The translations under genes and the position numbers were made by a program. Shown piece after piece: positions 33,543-41,883 of a stretch of DNA of 64,000 nt. Within the stretch, counting starts at the first letter, position 1, and each line of letters begins with the position of its first letter. The notes under the pieces are model-generated. The model ran no database searches. It was not told the origin of the DNA and saw only the letters and a list, made by a program, of their open reading frames with translations. Origin of the DNA: Deltaproteobacteria bacterium (lineage in GTDB: Bacteria > Desulfobacterota > Syntrophia > Syntrophales > JAFGHS01); the NCBI GenBank assembly GCA_016928025.1, contig JAFGLN010000014.1:1-64000 (forward strand), given 5' to 3'.

Positions 33543-34292
33543 ATGAACGCCGATTCATTGAAGAAAATACTGGAGGATATCCGCGACGGACAAATAGACG
33601 TGAACGCGGGAGTTGATCTGCTGAAAAATTTGCCTTACGTGGATATCGGCCATACAAAGATCGATACCCACCGGGAACTGCGGAGCGGCTATCCGGAAGT
33701 GATCTATTGTCCCGGTAAAACCATAGATCAAATAAAGTCCATATTTCAGGCCATGCTGGAACGGGATTCCAACATCCTGGCTACACGCGCGAGTGAAGAA
33801 GTTTATTCGTCAATCAAAGCGATTTGTCCGGATGCGGTTTATCATTCCCTGCCCAAAGCCATCTCCGTCAAGAAAAAAGGAATGGAACCGCAGGAAGGGT
33901 ATATTGCCTGCATCACGGCAGGAACATCAGACATCCCGGTCGCTGAAGAAGCGGCCATTACGGCGGAACTTTTTGGTAATCGTGTCGAGAGAATTTTCGA
34001 TGCCGGTGTCGCGGGCATCCACCGGCTTTTTCACAATCTCGATCTCATTAAAGGCGCCCGGGTCAACATCGTCGTTGCCGGTATGGACGGTGCCCTCCCC
34101 AGCGTCATCGGCGGACTGGTCGATAAACCTGTAATCGCCGTGCCGACCAGTATTGGATACGGCGCCAGTTTCAATGGCCTGGCGGCCCTTTTATCCATGC
34201 TGAACACGTGCGCCAACGGCGTCTGTGTCGTCAATATCGACAACGGTTACGGCGCCGGTTATGCCGCCAGCGTCATCAACCGCCTGCGGTGA
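33543..34292 (+). CDS. larB: Nickel-pincer cofactor biosynthesis carboxylase LarB
   Basis: 249 residues with the N-terminal LarB extension (KKILEDIRDGQIDVNAGVDLL) and a C-terminal PurE-like domain (ITAGTSDIPVAEEAAITAEL, FDAGVAGIHRLF, VAGMDGALPSVIGGLV, PTSIGYGASFNGLAALLSML). It carboxylates and hydrolyses nicotinic acid adenine dinucleotide, the first step toward the nickel-pincer cofactor of lactate racemase-type enzymes. larE and larA are not in the window, so the apo-enzyme is encoded elsewhere. Linked to nikR and larC. Confidence 0.95.
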   Translation: MNADSLKKILEDIRDGQIDVNAGVDLLKNLPYVDIGHTKIDTHRELRSGYPEVIYCPGKTIDQIKSIFQAMLERDSNILATRASEEVYSSIKAICPDAVYHSLPKAISVKKKGMEPQEGYIACITAGTSDIPVAEEAAITAELFGNRVERIFDAGVAGIHRLFHNLDLIKGARVNIVVAGMDGALPSVIGGLVDKPVIAVPTSIGYGASFNGLAALLSMLNTCANGVCVVNIDNGYGAGYAASVINRLR

Positions 34293-34388
34293 CCCCATGC
34301 TTGAAGCGGCATGGCCGCGATGCTGTTTTGCGGACCAATCAATATTCGCAGTTAAGATATTTATTTTTAAAAGAAAAGATATTTACTT

Positions 34389-34706
34389 ATGCCTGTTTAT
34401 TTACAAATCATTCTCATTGTTGTGGCCATCATCGTCTTTTATCTCCTGACTTTGTATCTGGCCGGTCTGGGCATCCGGCGTCTTTGTTTCAGGATCATTA
34501 CCGACCTGGAAGAGGCAAAGGCCTTCAATGCCGCCAAGGCTATCGAACTGCCCGACAGCAGACGCAACTTTTTCCGGGTCGGTACGGGCAATCTGCAACC
34601 CAGAGCCTTGAATGTCCTGATCGCCGATGGTCTGGTCGTCAAAACCGGAACCGGCAAATATTATTTGAATAAAGAAAAGGTGGCCGAAATGAAAGGCAAA
34701 CCATGA
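34389..34706 (+). CDS. Small membrane-anchored protein of unknown function
   Basis: 105 residues: one N-terminal membrane helix (about 5-27; LQIILIVVAIIVFYLLTLYL) and a short soluble domain with RRNFFRVGTGNLQPRALNVL and a C-terminal KTGTGKYYLNKEKVAEMK that looks like a small winged-helix-type ending. I do not recognise the family. Its stop overlaps the start of the following flavodoxin/ferredoxin gene (ATGA), so the two are co-translated and may work together at the membrane. Confidence 0.7.
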   Translation: MPVYLQIILIVVAIIVFYLLTLYLAGLGIRRLCFRIITDLEEAKAFNAAKAIELPDSRRNFFRVGTGNLQPRALNVLIADGLVVKTGTGKYYLNKEKVAEMKGKP

Positions 34707-35503
34707 AAATCGATTCAGTCAAACTGGTCTACTTCTCACCGACGCAGACAACAGAGAAAGTCTTGAAGGCCATCGCCAAAGGCATCGGCGCAGGAAAAGT
34801 TCAGGATGTCAACTTGACGGGTCCTGATTCCGGTCCCCCTGCGGACGAACCGGGTGAGCCCACGCTCTATATTTTTGGTTTTCCCGTTTACGGCGGTCGT
34901 CTGCCGGCCCTGGCGGTGAAACGGTTTTCGAAGATAAAAAGCAGCGGCATGCCCGCCGTCATTGTCGTCGTCTACGGAAACCGCGCTTATGACGATTCCC
35001 TCCTGGAGCTTCGGGATCTGGTCAGCGAAAACGGCTTCATTCCTATAGCCGGCGGAGCCTTTATCGGAGAGCATTCTTTTGCGAACGAACATGCGCCCAT
35101 CGCCATTAGCCGTCCCGATCAAAAGGACCTGGAAAAAGCGCAGGGCTTTGGAACCGCTATTGCAAACTGCTTACGGAATATGAACGCACCCGACGAACGA
35201 AAAGCCCTTCGTGTCCCCGGCAATTTTCCGTATCGAGAATACCGGGCACCGTCCGGTATCTCGCCATATACCGATACGGACCTGTGTTCACAATGCGAAA
35301 CCTGTGTCGATGTCTGCCCCACCGGGGCCATTCATCTGGACGGTGAGATCATGACAAATGCGGAACGGTGCATCGTTTGTTGCGCCTGCATAAAAAAATG
35401 CCCCGGCGGCGCGCGGATTAGGGAGGCGCCTCGGATCAAAAAGGTCGTCCAATGGCTGAGCGAAAACTTTCAACAGCGGAAGGAACCGGAAATATTTTGT
35501 TAA
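34703..35503 (+). CDS. EFR1-type flavodoxin/ferredoxin fusion protein
   Basis: 266 residues. The N-terminal flavodoxin-like domain (about 1-165) begins VYFSPTQTTEKVLKAIAKGI, the FMN phosphate loop of EFR1 proteins. The C-terminal region carries two 4Fe-4S motifs, CSQCETCVDVCPTGAI and CIVCCACIKKCPGGAR. It is a cytoplasmic low-potential electron carrier. It follows the lar genes and a small membrane protein; a role as reductant for a nickel or radical enzyme is possible but unproven. Confidence 0.88.
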   Translation: MKIDSVKLVYFSPTQTTEKVLKAIAKGIGAGKVQDVNLTGPDSGPPADEPGEPTLYIFGFPVYGGRLPALAVKRFSKIKSSGMPAVIVVVYGNRAYDDSLLELRDLVSENGFIPIAGGAFIGEHSFANEHAPIAISRPDQKDLEKAQGFGTAIANCLRNMNAPDERKALRVPGNFPYREYRAPSGISPYTDTDLCSQCETCVDVCPTGAIHLDGEIMTNAERCIVCCACIKKCPGGARIREAPRIKKVVQWLSENFQQRKEPEIFC

Positions 35504-35552
35504 GTCGCCAACGTTTTCATATTCTGTCGTAATGTTTCAAGAGTAAAATATA

Positions 35553-35581
35553 TTGACAGGTATGAATGATCTCCCTATACT
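35553..35581 (+). promoter_or_regulatory. Promoter of the diguanylate cyclase gene
   Basis: TTGACA (35553-35558), 17-bp spacer, TATACT (35576-35581): almost consensus. Predicted start near 35588, 27 bp before the first ATG. Confidence 0.65.
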
Positions 35582-35614
35582 CCGCACTAAAGCTGATCAT
35601 GCTCAGCGGGGGAG

Positions 35615-37564
35615 ATGATGCGCTATCCAGAGGTGCTTGTCCAGAGAACCACTAACGAAGCGGATTTACCTGATATTATATCGTTTCTAATTTACGGCTA
35701 TCAATCGGTTTCAAAAACTTTTAAAAAGCTTATCGGCAGGACGGAAACACGCACGGTCGATATTTTCAGCATTTGCAATGTTCGCGGTCGAGCGTCCCTG
35801 CCGGTCATGGTTTTGACGATCCTGGTTCTTCTTATCCTGACTGCCGGTCCCCTATCGGCCCAGCCTAAAGAAACGGCCAGCCTTTCACCGGAAAAAACTA
35901 AAGTCGTCATCGGACCGTTTCTCGAACAGTTGGAAGACCCGGAAGGCGCATTAACCCTGGCGGACGTTCAATCGCCCCGGACACATTCCCGTTTTCGACC
36001 CAACACCTATCACGATATTCATATCGGCCATACCCGGTCGACCTGGTGGTTCCGGTTCAAGCTAAAAAAGGCCCCGGACCATCAGGGAAAAAAAGCCGGC
36101 GGAAATGTCCATCCCGCATATTTCATCGAGTTCGATAAGCCCGGCATCCGATCCATCGACTTTTACATTCCGATTAAAAGCGACGTACAAGGCCCGGCGG
36201 GAATCCAATGGATTGTAAAGAAAACCGGGATGGGGCGTTCCTTCGCATTCCGGGACATTCCTTTCCGCACTTATATCCTTCAATTGCCGGAAAATTTCGC
36301 GGATGCCGAATACATTTATCTCCGTGTCCAGTCGGTCATGAGCATCAATATGCAGGTTACGGTTTGGTCCGTCGAAGGCATGACAAAAAGAGTTTGGTTG
36401 GATACCCTCGGCTTCGGCATCATTTATGGCATTATGGCGGCCATGATCCTCTATAACCTGTGCCTCCTCATTTTTCTCAAAGACCGGGCTTATTTATATT
36501 ATATCATCTATATGGCCAGCATGCTGCTTCACCTCCTCTTCGGTTACGGTCAGTTGACGGTGTTGTTTGAAATCCCGCCATCGATCCACCAGACGCTGTT
36601 CTGGGTCATTTTGGGAAATGTCTGGCTTTGGAGCATCATCTTCGTCAGAATATTCCTGGACACGCCCCGGAACACCCCCCGGCTGGACCGCGTGATTCGG
36701 GTCGTCATCATCGTTGCCCTGGGGATGATCCTTTCCGGGCTCTTTCAATTTGACCGACTGACCAATATTATCAACAACCTTCTCTGTCCCGTCGGATCGG
36801 TCCTCGGTTTTACCGCCGCCGTCCTCTGTATCCGCAAGGGCTTCCGTCCCGCCTGGTATTATCTGATTGCCTGGAGCGTTTTACTGGCGGGTATCACGCT
36901 GTATGCCATCGGCGGCATTCTGATTGAACGGAGTTTTGCGGCCCTTTATACCCTGGCCATCGGTTCGGCCTTTGAGGCCATACTGCTCTCATTAGCACTG
37001 GCGGAACGAATAAGGACCCTGAGGGTGCAGAAGGAAGAGCTCGAAATCCGTGAAAGCCGTCTCAAGGAGATGATGTTGCGTGACGGCCTGACAAACCTTT
37101 ATAATTATCGCTACATGCTGGCGCGACTCGCCGGTGAAATCGAAACGGCCCAGCGGTTGGACGTTGCATTAACCCTTTTGATGATCGATGTGGATCATTT
37201 CAAGCAATTCAACGATACCTATGGACACGTAGAGGGAGATAAAGTTTTGCAGCAAATAGGCGGCATTATGATCCAATGCTCCCGCCAAAGCGATATCGCC
37301 TGCCGATACGGCGGTGAGGAATTTACGGTGATCCTTAGCGGGGCGGATATCAAAGACGGCTTCCATGCGGCGGAGCGAATACGGCAGGCCGTTGCGGGTG
37401 TTTCATTTTTTCCGCGGGTGGGCAAAATCGTCAATATTTCCGTCAGTATCGGCGCAGCTTCTTTAAAAAAAGGTGAAAAAGAGGAAGATCTCATCAAGCG
37501 TGCTGATGAGGCCCTCTATCGGGCCAAGGCGACAGGGCGAAACCGTATTGTCATCTTCGAATAG
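35615..37564 (+). CDS. 7TM-DISM membrane diguanylate cyclase
   Basis: 649 residues. A hydrophobic export segment near residues 65-85 (MVLTILVLLILTAGPLSAQ) precedes a periplasmic 7TMR-DISMED2-like domain (about 95-235), then seven membrane helices (about 245-455), a short coiled segment and a C-terminal GGDEF domain (about 485-649). The active motif is GGEEF, and an inhibitory RxxD site (RQSD) lies five residues before it, so the enzyme should make cyclic di-GMP and be product-inhibited. The roughly 65 residues before the export segment are unusual; an internal Met near 35809 is an alternative start. Single-gene unit with a strong promoter. Confidence 0.9.
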   Translation: MMRYPEVLVQRTTNEADLPDIISFLIYGYQSVSKTFKKLIGRTETRTVDIFSICNVRGRASLPVMVLTILVLLILTAGPLSAQPKETASLSPEKTKVVIGPFLEQLEDPEGALTLADVQSPRTHSRFRPNTYHDIHIGHTRSTWWFRFKLKKAPDHQGKKAGGNVHPAYFIEFDKPGIRSIDFYIPIKSDVQGPAGIQWIVKKTGMGRSFAFRDIPFRTYILQLPENFADAEYIYLRVQSVMSINMQVTVWSVEGMTKRVWLDTLGFGIIYGIMAAMILYNLCLLIFLKDRAYLYYIIYMASMLLHLLFGYGQLTVLFEIPPSIHQTLFWVILGNVWLWSIIFVRIFLDTPRNTPRLDRVIRVVIIVALGMILSGLFQFDRLTNIINNLLCPVGSVLGFTAAVLCIRKGFRPAWYYLIAWSVLLAGITLYAIGGILIERSFAALYTLAIGSAFEAILLSLALAERIRTLRVQKEELEIRESRLKEMMLRDGLTNLYNYRYMLARLAGEIETAQRLDVALTLLMIDVDHFKQFNDTYGHVEGDKVLQQIGGIMIQCSRQSDIACRYGGEEFTVILSGADIKDGFHAAERIRQAVAGVSFFPRVGKIVNISVSIGAASLKKGEKEEDLIKRADEALYRAKATGRNRIVIFE

Positions 37565-37606
37565 GGAAGATATCCGTCGGGTAGCGAATTGGCTGTATAA
37601 TAACCG

Positions 37607-38593
37607 TTAGCGTTTTGTCTTTTTCCCGGATGTTAACATTCGAGATATGGCCTGAAATTCATGATCGGTACCGTCATAATCGTACGTCGCCTCCAGGCCT
37701 TCCATGGGAACGATCTTGAGATGACCCCGAAAGAATACGGATAAGATTTCTTCCACTTCGCTGATGCGCAAGTCTTTCTTGACGAAATATTTGGAATACA
37801 CATTGGGGTATCCCAGCTTTCGGGTAATTCGAAAAAGTTCCAGCTGGGCCTTCGGCATGAGCAGTTTGCGGATATTGTAAGCCGTATTGGCACCGGCCAC
37901 ATTCAGTTTGAAAGGATTAGCCGACAGGAGAGATGAAAGGCGAAAACCCTGCCGCCCGAACTTATCGGTTCGGCCGGGGAATTGAAACGCCGTGTCGTTA
38001 ATGAGAAGAAGGGGAAGCCTGCCGAGCTTGTCTTTCTCTTTGTCCAGCAGAACCGCCGGCACAATAAGATCTGCCTCCGACTCATACAAATCAGTCAATT
38101 CCGCGAAGCGACTGATGAATTCCTTGGTCGTCAGCGGCGAATCGGACGCGATAAACAGGGCGTGCTTTTTCAATTGATAAGCTTTCGTTGCGGCATAGCC
38201 CTTGATGACGTTTCCGGCCAAAGAGCTATGCCTGAACTTGCCGTCGGTGATATGAAAGGTCTTGATGACGTCCTGCATGAGCGGCGCATCTTGATTGAGA
38301 ATGACGCACTTTTTGTCATAACGGTTGATGAAATCCCCCAACCGTTGTTCTAGCAAAGTCTGGTGGCCGACAATGATAATTTCACTGATGGCTTCGCAGT
38401 CGAACAACACCTCCAGCGTATATTGGATCAGCGGCTTGCTGACGGGCTTGCCGTCGATGATGGACGTGAATTCTCTGAGTGGTTTATAACCGGATTCAAT
38501 GTATTTCTCACCGTAATGTTCGGCAACAATCCGGCTGTATTTTTTCACTTCGCGTACATTGTTGTAACCGGCCATTAAAACCGCACTCGTCAT
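37607..38593 (-). CDS. Nucleotidyltransferase-like protein (MobA/GlmU fold)
   Basis: 328 residues from the ATG at 38593 with AAGGAG upstream; the ORF track uses a GTG at 38623. The N-terminus MTSAVLMAGYNN replaces the usual GxGTRM loop of NTP transferases with AGYNN, and GKPLIQYTLE, ISEIIIVGHQ and ALFIASDSPLTTKEFI follow the NTP-transferase pattern with an Asp for metal. The C-terminal ~120 residues are not familiar. It follows the acyl-CoA synthetase group on the same strand after 106 bp. A sugar- or cofactor-nucleotidyl transfer is likely, the substrate unknown. Confidence 0.75.
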   Translation of the reverse strand: MTSAVLMAGYNNVREVKKYSRIVAEHYGEKYIESGYKPLREFTSIIDGKPVSKPLIQYTLEVLFDCEAISEIIIVGHQTLLEQRLGDFINRYDKKCVILNQDAPLMQDVIKTFHITDGKFRHSSLAGNVIKGYAATKAYQLKKHALFIASDSPLTTKEFISRFAELTDLYESEADLIVPAVLLDKEKDKLGRLPLLLINDTAFQFPGRTDKFGRQGFRLSSLLSANPFKLNVAGANTAYNIRKLLMPKAQLELFRITRKLGYPNVYSKYFVKKDLRISEVEEILSVFFRGHLKIVPMEGLEATYDYDGTDHEFQAISRMLTSGKKTKR

Positions 38594-38699
38594 TTCCAGA
38601 ATCACTCCTTTTTTTCGGATCACTGCATTCTACGTGTCGTTTTTCGGATCATATCAATTTTTCACTCGAAATCAAGCATAAAGTCCTTACATTCATTTC

Positions 38700-39731
38700 T
38701 TACAAGTCTTTAATCGCCACGTGTTTTTCAACCAGATTGGCCAGGATGGCGATTTTGTCGGTATCCTCAGGCGTGATGAGCGCTTCCAGACCGTCAATCT
38801 GCTTCGCTACCTGAAAGGTATCGTGGGCGACCAAAAGCAGGGGAATGCCCTTTTCCTGAGCCATCGCAATGATGTTGGAAGGAGGAATGATGTTGTTCGT
38901 CAGGACGACCCCGGCGCTTTCGCTGCCCAGGGCGGCAAGGATCATGTCATCCCGGTCCCCACTGGTAATAATCAGTTTGTTTTCCCGGTTGAACACGGGA
39001 TTTCTCATGCAGGTTTCCGCGGACGTGGCCCCTACAAAAACATGCTTCACGACATTGCCCAGTCCCTTTTCACCGCCCAGGATCTTGGCGAAAAGGGCAT
39101 CGGCAAGATAATGCATGGAATAATGGGTCAGACGCTCTTCATAGGGAATGACGCCCAGGACCGGGATGCCCAAGCCGGCAAGGTCCTTCATATGGGTTTC
39201 CTTAAAATCTTCGGGATCACGAATCTTATTGATGACGACGCCACGAAGACGACAGTCGGACAGATTAAAATATTTATGGATGAAATGGATATCATCCAAA
39301 ATAACATCATCCTCTCCGGAGGCAACGACAATTACCTCGGCGCCTGAACAGCAAGCCAGGGTCAGAGAATCCAGCGATACGGATGCCCCGTAACGGAAGT
39401 CTTTGCCGCCTTCGATGAAAAGGACCTCCGTATCGGCGGATGCGTTTTTTATCATTTCACCGATGATTCGTCTGACGCTGCTTTCATCATGGATATAGCG
39501 GAGTTTGGCGTGATTAAAGCCGAGCGTGATGCTGTCGGGATCCAAGTCCAGTCCCCATAATCTAATGATCAGGCTGGCATCATAATCCCAGTTTTTTTTC
39601 CGCTGATAGATTAAACGGTCGCCAAACGGTTTCAGATAACTGTATTGCTTTTTTTGCGCTGCCGCCAGTCCCATAATGAAGCTGGTTTTCCCGGCATTTT
39701 CACGCGTTGAAGCGATAAGATAGGTATTCAT
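38700..39731 (-). CDS. Pta-like N-terminal domain protein (AAA_26 + DRTGG)
   Basis: 343 residues. Residues ~1-215 form a dethiobiotin-synthetase-like P-loop domain (STRENAGKTSFIMGLAAAQ). Residues ~225-330 are a DRTGG domain (VFVGATSAETCM, IITSGDRDDMILAAL). This is the pair of domains found at the N-terminus of long phosphotransacetylases, but the catalytic Pta domain is absent. In those enzymes the region is regulatory. The start follows the stop of the ADP-forming acyl-CoA synthetase directly, with the ribosome site inside that gene, so the two are coupled and a regulatory role on acyl-CoA formation is plausible. Confidence 0.85.
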   Translation of the reverse strand: MNTYLIASTRENAGKTSFIMGLAAAQKKQYSYLKPFGDRLIYQRKKNWDYDASLIIRLWGLDLDPDSITLGFNHAKLRYIHDESSVRRIIGEMIKNASADTEVLFIEGGKDFRYGASVSLDSLTLACCSGAEVIVVASGEDDVILDDIHFIHKYFNLSDCRLRGVVINKIRDPEDFKETHMKDLAGLGIPVLGVIPYEERLTHYSMHYLADALFAKILGGEKGLGNVVKHVFVGATSAETCMRNPVFNRENKLIITSGDRDDMILAALGSESAGVVLTNNIIPPSNIIAMAQEKGIPLLLVAHDTFQVAKQIDGLEALITPEDTDKIAILANLVEKHVAIKDL

Positions 39732-41858
39732 TTATGCCTCTTCCTCCTTGTGTCTAATCAGGATTCTGGCGTCCACAGCCTTAAGCCCGCCACCCTGTTC
39801 ATAAACGACGACCGGATTGATTTCGATATCCGTAATCCTCCGGCAATGGTTAATGACTGTGCCGACCTTGATAATCGTTGAGATAACTTCTTCGATATCT
39901 TTTCTTACCTCCCCCCGGACACCCAGAAGGAGCGGGAATGAGCGGATTTCCTTCAACATGGCCGTCGCTTCTTTTCTATTGAGGGGCAATGCCCGAAAGA
40001 CGACATCTTTCATCACTTCCACATAGATGCCGCCCAGACCGCACATGACAATAGGACCAAAGGACGGATCGAGACGGGCGCCGACGATCATTTCCATGCC
40101 CGCGAGCACCATTCTGGTGATTTCCACGCCGTCGATCACCGCCTGGGCATTATGGCCTTTAACATTTTGCATAATCGCTTCATAGGCGTCGATAACCTCC
40201 TCGCGCGACAGCAGGTCGAGGGCGACGCCGCCGGCATCGCTTTTATGCAGGATGTGACGGGAAACGATTTTCATGACCACGGGGAAACCGATTTGTTCGG
40301 CAAAGGCGACGGCCTGGGAAATATTTCGGGCGATCCGGCTTTCGGGAACATCGATTCCCGCCGCATGGAGGACGGCGATGCCTTCATTGGCCAAAAGGAA
40401 GGTCCGGTTATCTTTGAGAGCTCCGTCAATAATGCGGTTGATCCCGTCTTTGTCGATGTCCGCTTCTTCCGTCTCGTCGGTCCGGTCGCGCAGATAATTG
40501 CTGTAACGATAAGCGATGCCCAGGCAGGACACGGCATCATAGACATCGGAGAAAAGGGGGATGTTCAATTTCTTCAACGACTGGACGGCCTCCTCCACAT
40601 GAATGCCGCCGATAGCTGCATACGTGATGGGTTTGTGCCTCTTTTTGTGGTGTTCGTAAGTGTCGGCGATCATGGCCGCCAGGTTTTCCGAATCAAAGGC
40701 GGCCGTCTCACAGTACAGCGCCATCGTGGCGTCCATGAACGTGCTTTCAGCCGGCGCGGCCAGGGCCTTCTTATAATCGTCGGAGTCGGCTCCGCCGGTG
40801 ATGTCAACGGGATTCTTGGTGGAGCCAAAGGATGGTGTCACCGGCGCGAAGACTTCCGTCAAGATCTCCTGATCGTCATAGAGGTCGACGCCGTACTTTT
40901 CGCAGGCGTCCGTCGCCATCACGCCGATACCGCCGCCGTTGGTAATAATGACGCTGCGGTTTCCTTTCGGCAGAGGGCTGGCGGCCAGGAATTTGCACCA
41001 GTTAAAAGCCTCGTCAAGGTTTTCGGCCCGTATAACGCCGCATTGTTTCATAACCGCTTCAAAGACGGCGTCCGATCCGGCCAGAGAGCCGGTATGGGAC
41101 GCGGCCGCTAGGGCGCCCCTGCGGGAACGTCCCGATTTGATGGCCAGAATCGGCTTTCTGACTGTAGCCTGACGCAGCACTTTAAGGAAGCGTTCACCTT
41201 TTTTTACGCCTTCAATATAAAGGAGGATAACCCTGGTCGGCTTATGACCGATGAGGTATGTCAGGAGGTCGGCCTCGTCGATGTCGCATTTGTTGCCCAG
41301 AGAAACAATGGCCGAGAGGCCCATATTGTCCACGGCGGCCCGGCCGATCATGGCAATGCCCAGGGCGCCGCTCTGGGTAATGATCGCCACAGGACCGGCG
41401 TTAATGCCGGTGGCGGAAAAAGTGGCATTGAGAGCAGCCGCTGACGAATAGAGGCCGAATATGTTGGGCCCCAGGATGCGCATACCGTTCGCGCGGGCGA
41501 TGCGGACCATTTCCCGCTCCGCTTCGGCATTGCCCGCTTCGGAAAAACCGGAGGTGATGATCTGGGCATGTTTCACGCCTCTGGCGGCGCAATGCCGGAT
41601 AGCGTCAACGACGCCCCCTGCCGGAATGACCACCGTCACCAGATCAATGGCTCCATTGATGTCTTCAATCCGTCGGTAGGTCTTCAATCCCAGGATGTCC
41701 TCTCCCTTGGGATTCACGGGATAGATGTCGCCTCCGTAGCCCCCGTCCACGATGTTGCGGACGATACTGTAACCGATTTTCTTTGGATCACCGGAGGCAC
41801 CGATAACGGCGATGGATCGGGGCTCAAAGAGGCTCCGAATGGCGGCTCTTTTCGTCAT
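39732..41858 (-). CDS. ADP-forming acetate/acyl-CoA synthetase (fused alpha-beta)
   Basis: 708 residues from the ATG at 41858; the track adds a TTG start. The N-terminal CoA-binding domain (IAVIGASGDPKKIGYSIVRN) is followed by succinyl-CoA-ligase-like domains with the phospho-His motif ASHTGSLAGSDAVFEAVM, and a C-terminal ATP-grasp domain (FPVVMKIVSRHILHKSDAGG, GPIVMCGLGGIYVEVMKDV). It interconverts acyl-CoA, ADP and Pi with acid, CoA and ATP, an energy-conserving step in fermenters and syntrophs. It sits 25 bp after the CoA-transferase-GNAT gene, suggesting one acyl-CoA-handling operon. Chain-length preference is not predictable. Confidence 0.93.
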   Translation of the reverse strand: MTKRAAIRSLFEPRSIAVIGASGDPKKIGYSIVRNIVDGGYGGDIYPVNPKGEDILGLKTYRRIEDINGAIDLVTVVIPAGGVVDAIRHCAARGVKHAQIITSGFSEAGNAEAEREMVRIARANGMRILGPNIFGLYSSAAALNATFSATGINAGPVAIITQSGALGIAMIGRAAVDNMGLSAIVSLGNKCDIDEADLLTYLIGHKPTRVILLYIEGVKKGERFLKVLRQATVRKPILAIKSGRSRRGALAAASHTGSLAGSDAVFEAVMKQCGVIRAENLDEAFNWCKFLAASPLPKGNRSVIITNGGGIGVMATDACEKYGVDLYDDQEILTEVFAPVTPSFGSTKNPVDITGGADSDDYKKALAAPAESTFMDATMALYCETAAFDSENLAAMIADTYEHHKKRHKPITYAAIGGIHVEEAVQSLKKLNIPLFSDVYDAVSCLGIAYRYSNYLRDRTDETEEADIDKDGINRIIDGALKDNRTFLLANEGIAVLHAAGIDVPESRIARNISQAVAFAEQIGFPVVMKIVSRHILHKSDAGGVALDLLSREEVIDAYEAIMQNVKGHNAQAVIDGVEITRMVLAGMEMIVGARLDPSFGPIVMCGLGGIYVEVMKDVVFRALPLNRKEATAMLKEIRSFPLLLGVRGEVRKDIEEVISTIIKVGTVINHCRRITDIEINPVVVYEQGGGLKAVDARILIRHKEEEA

Positions 41859-41883
41859 GAAAGTCAAGACCTTTAAGGCTGTT

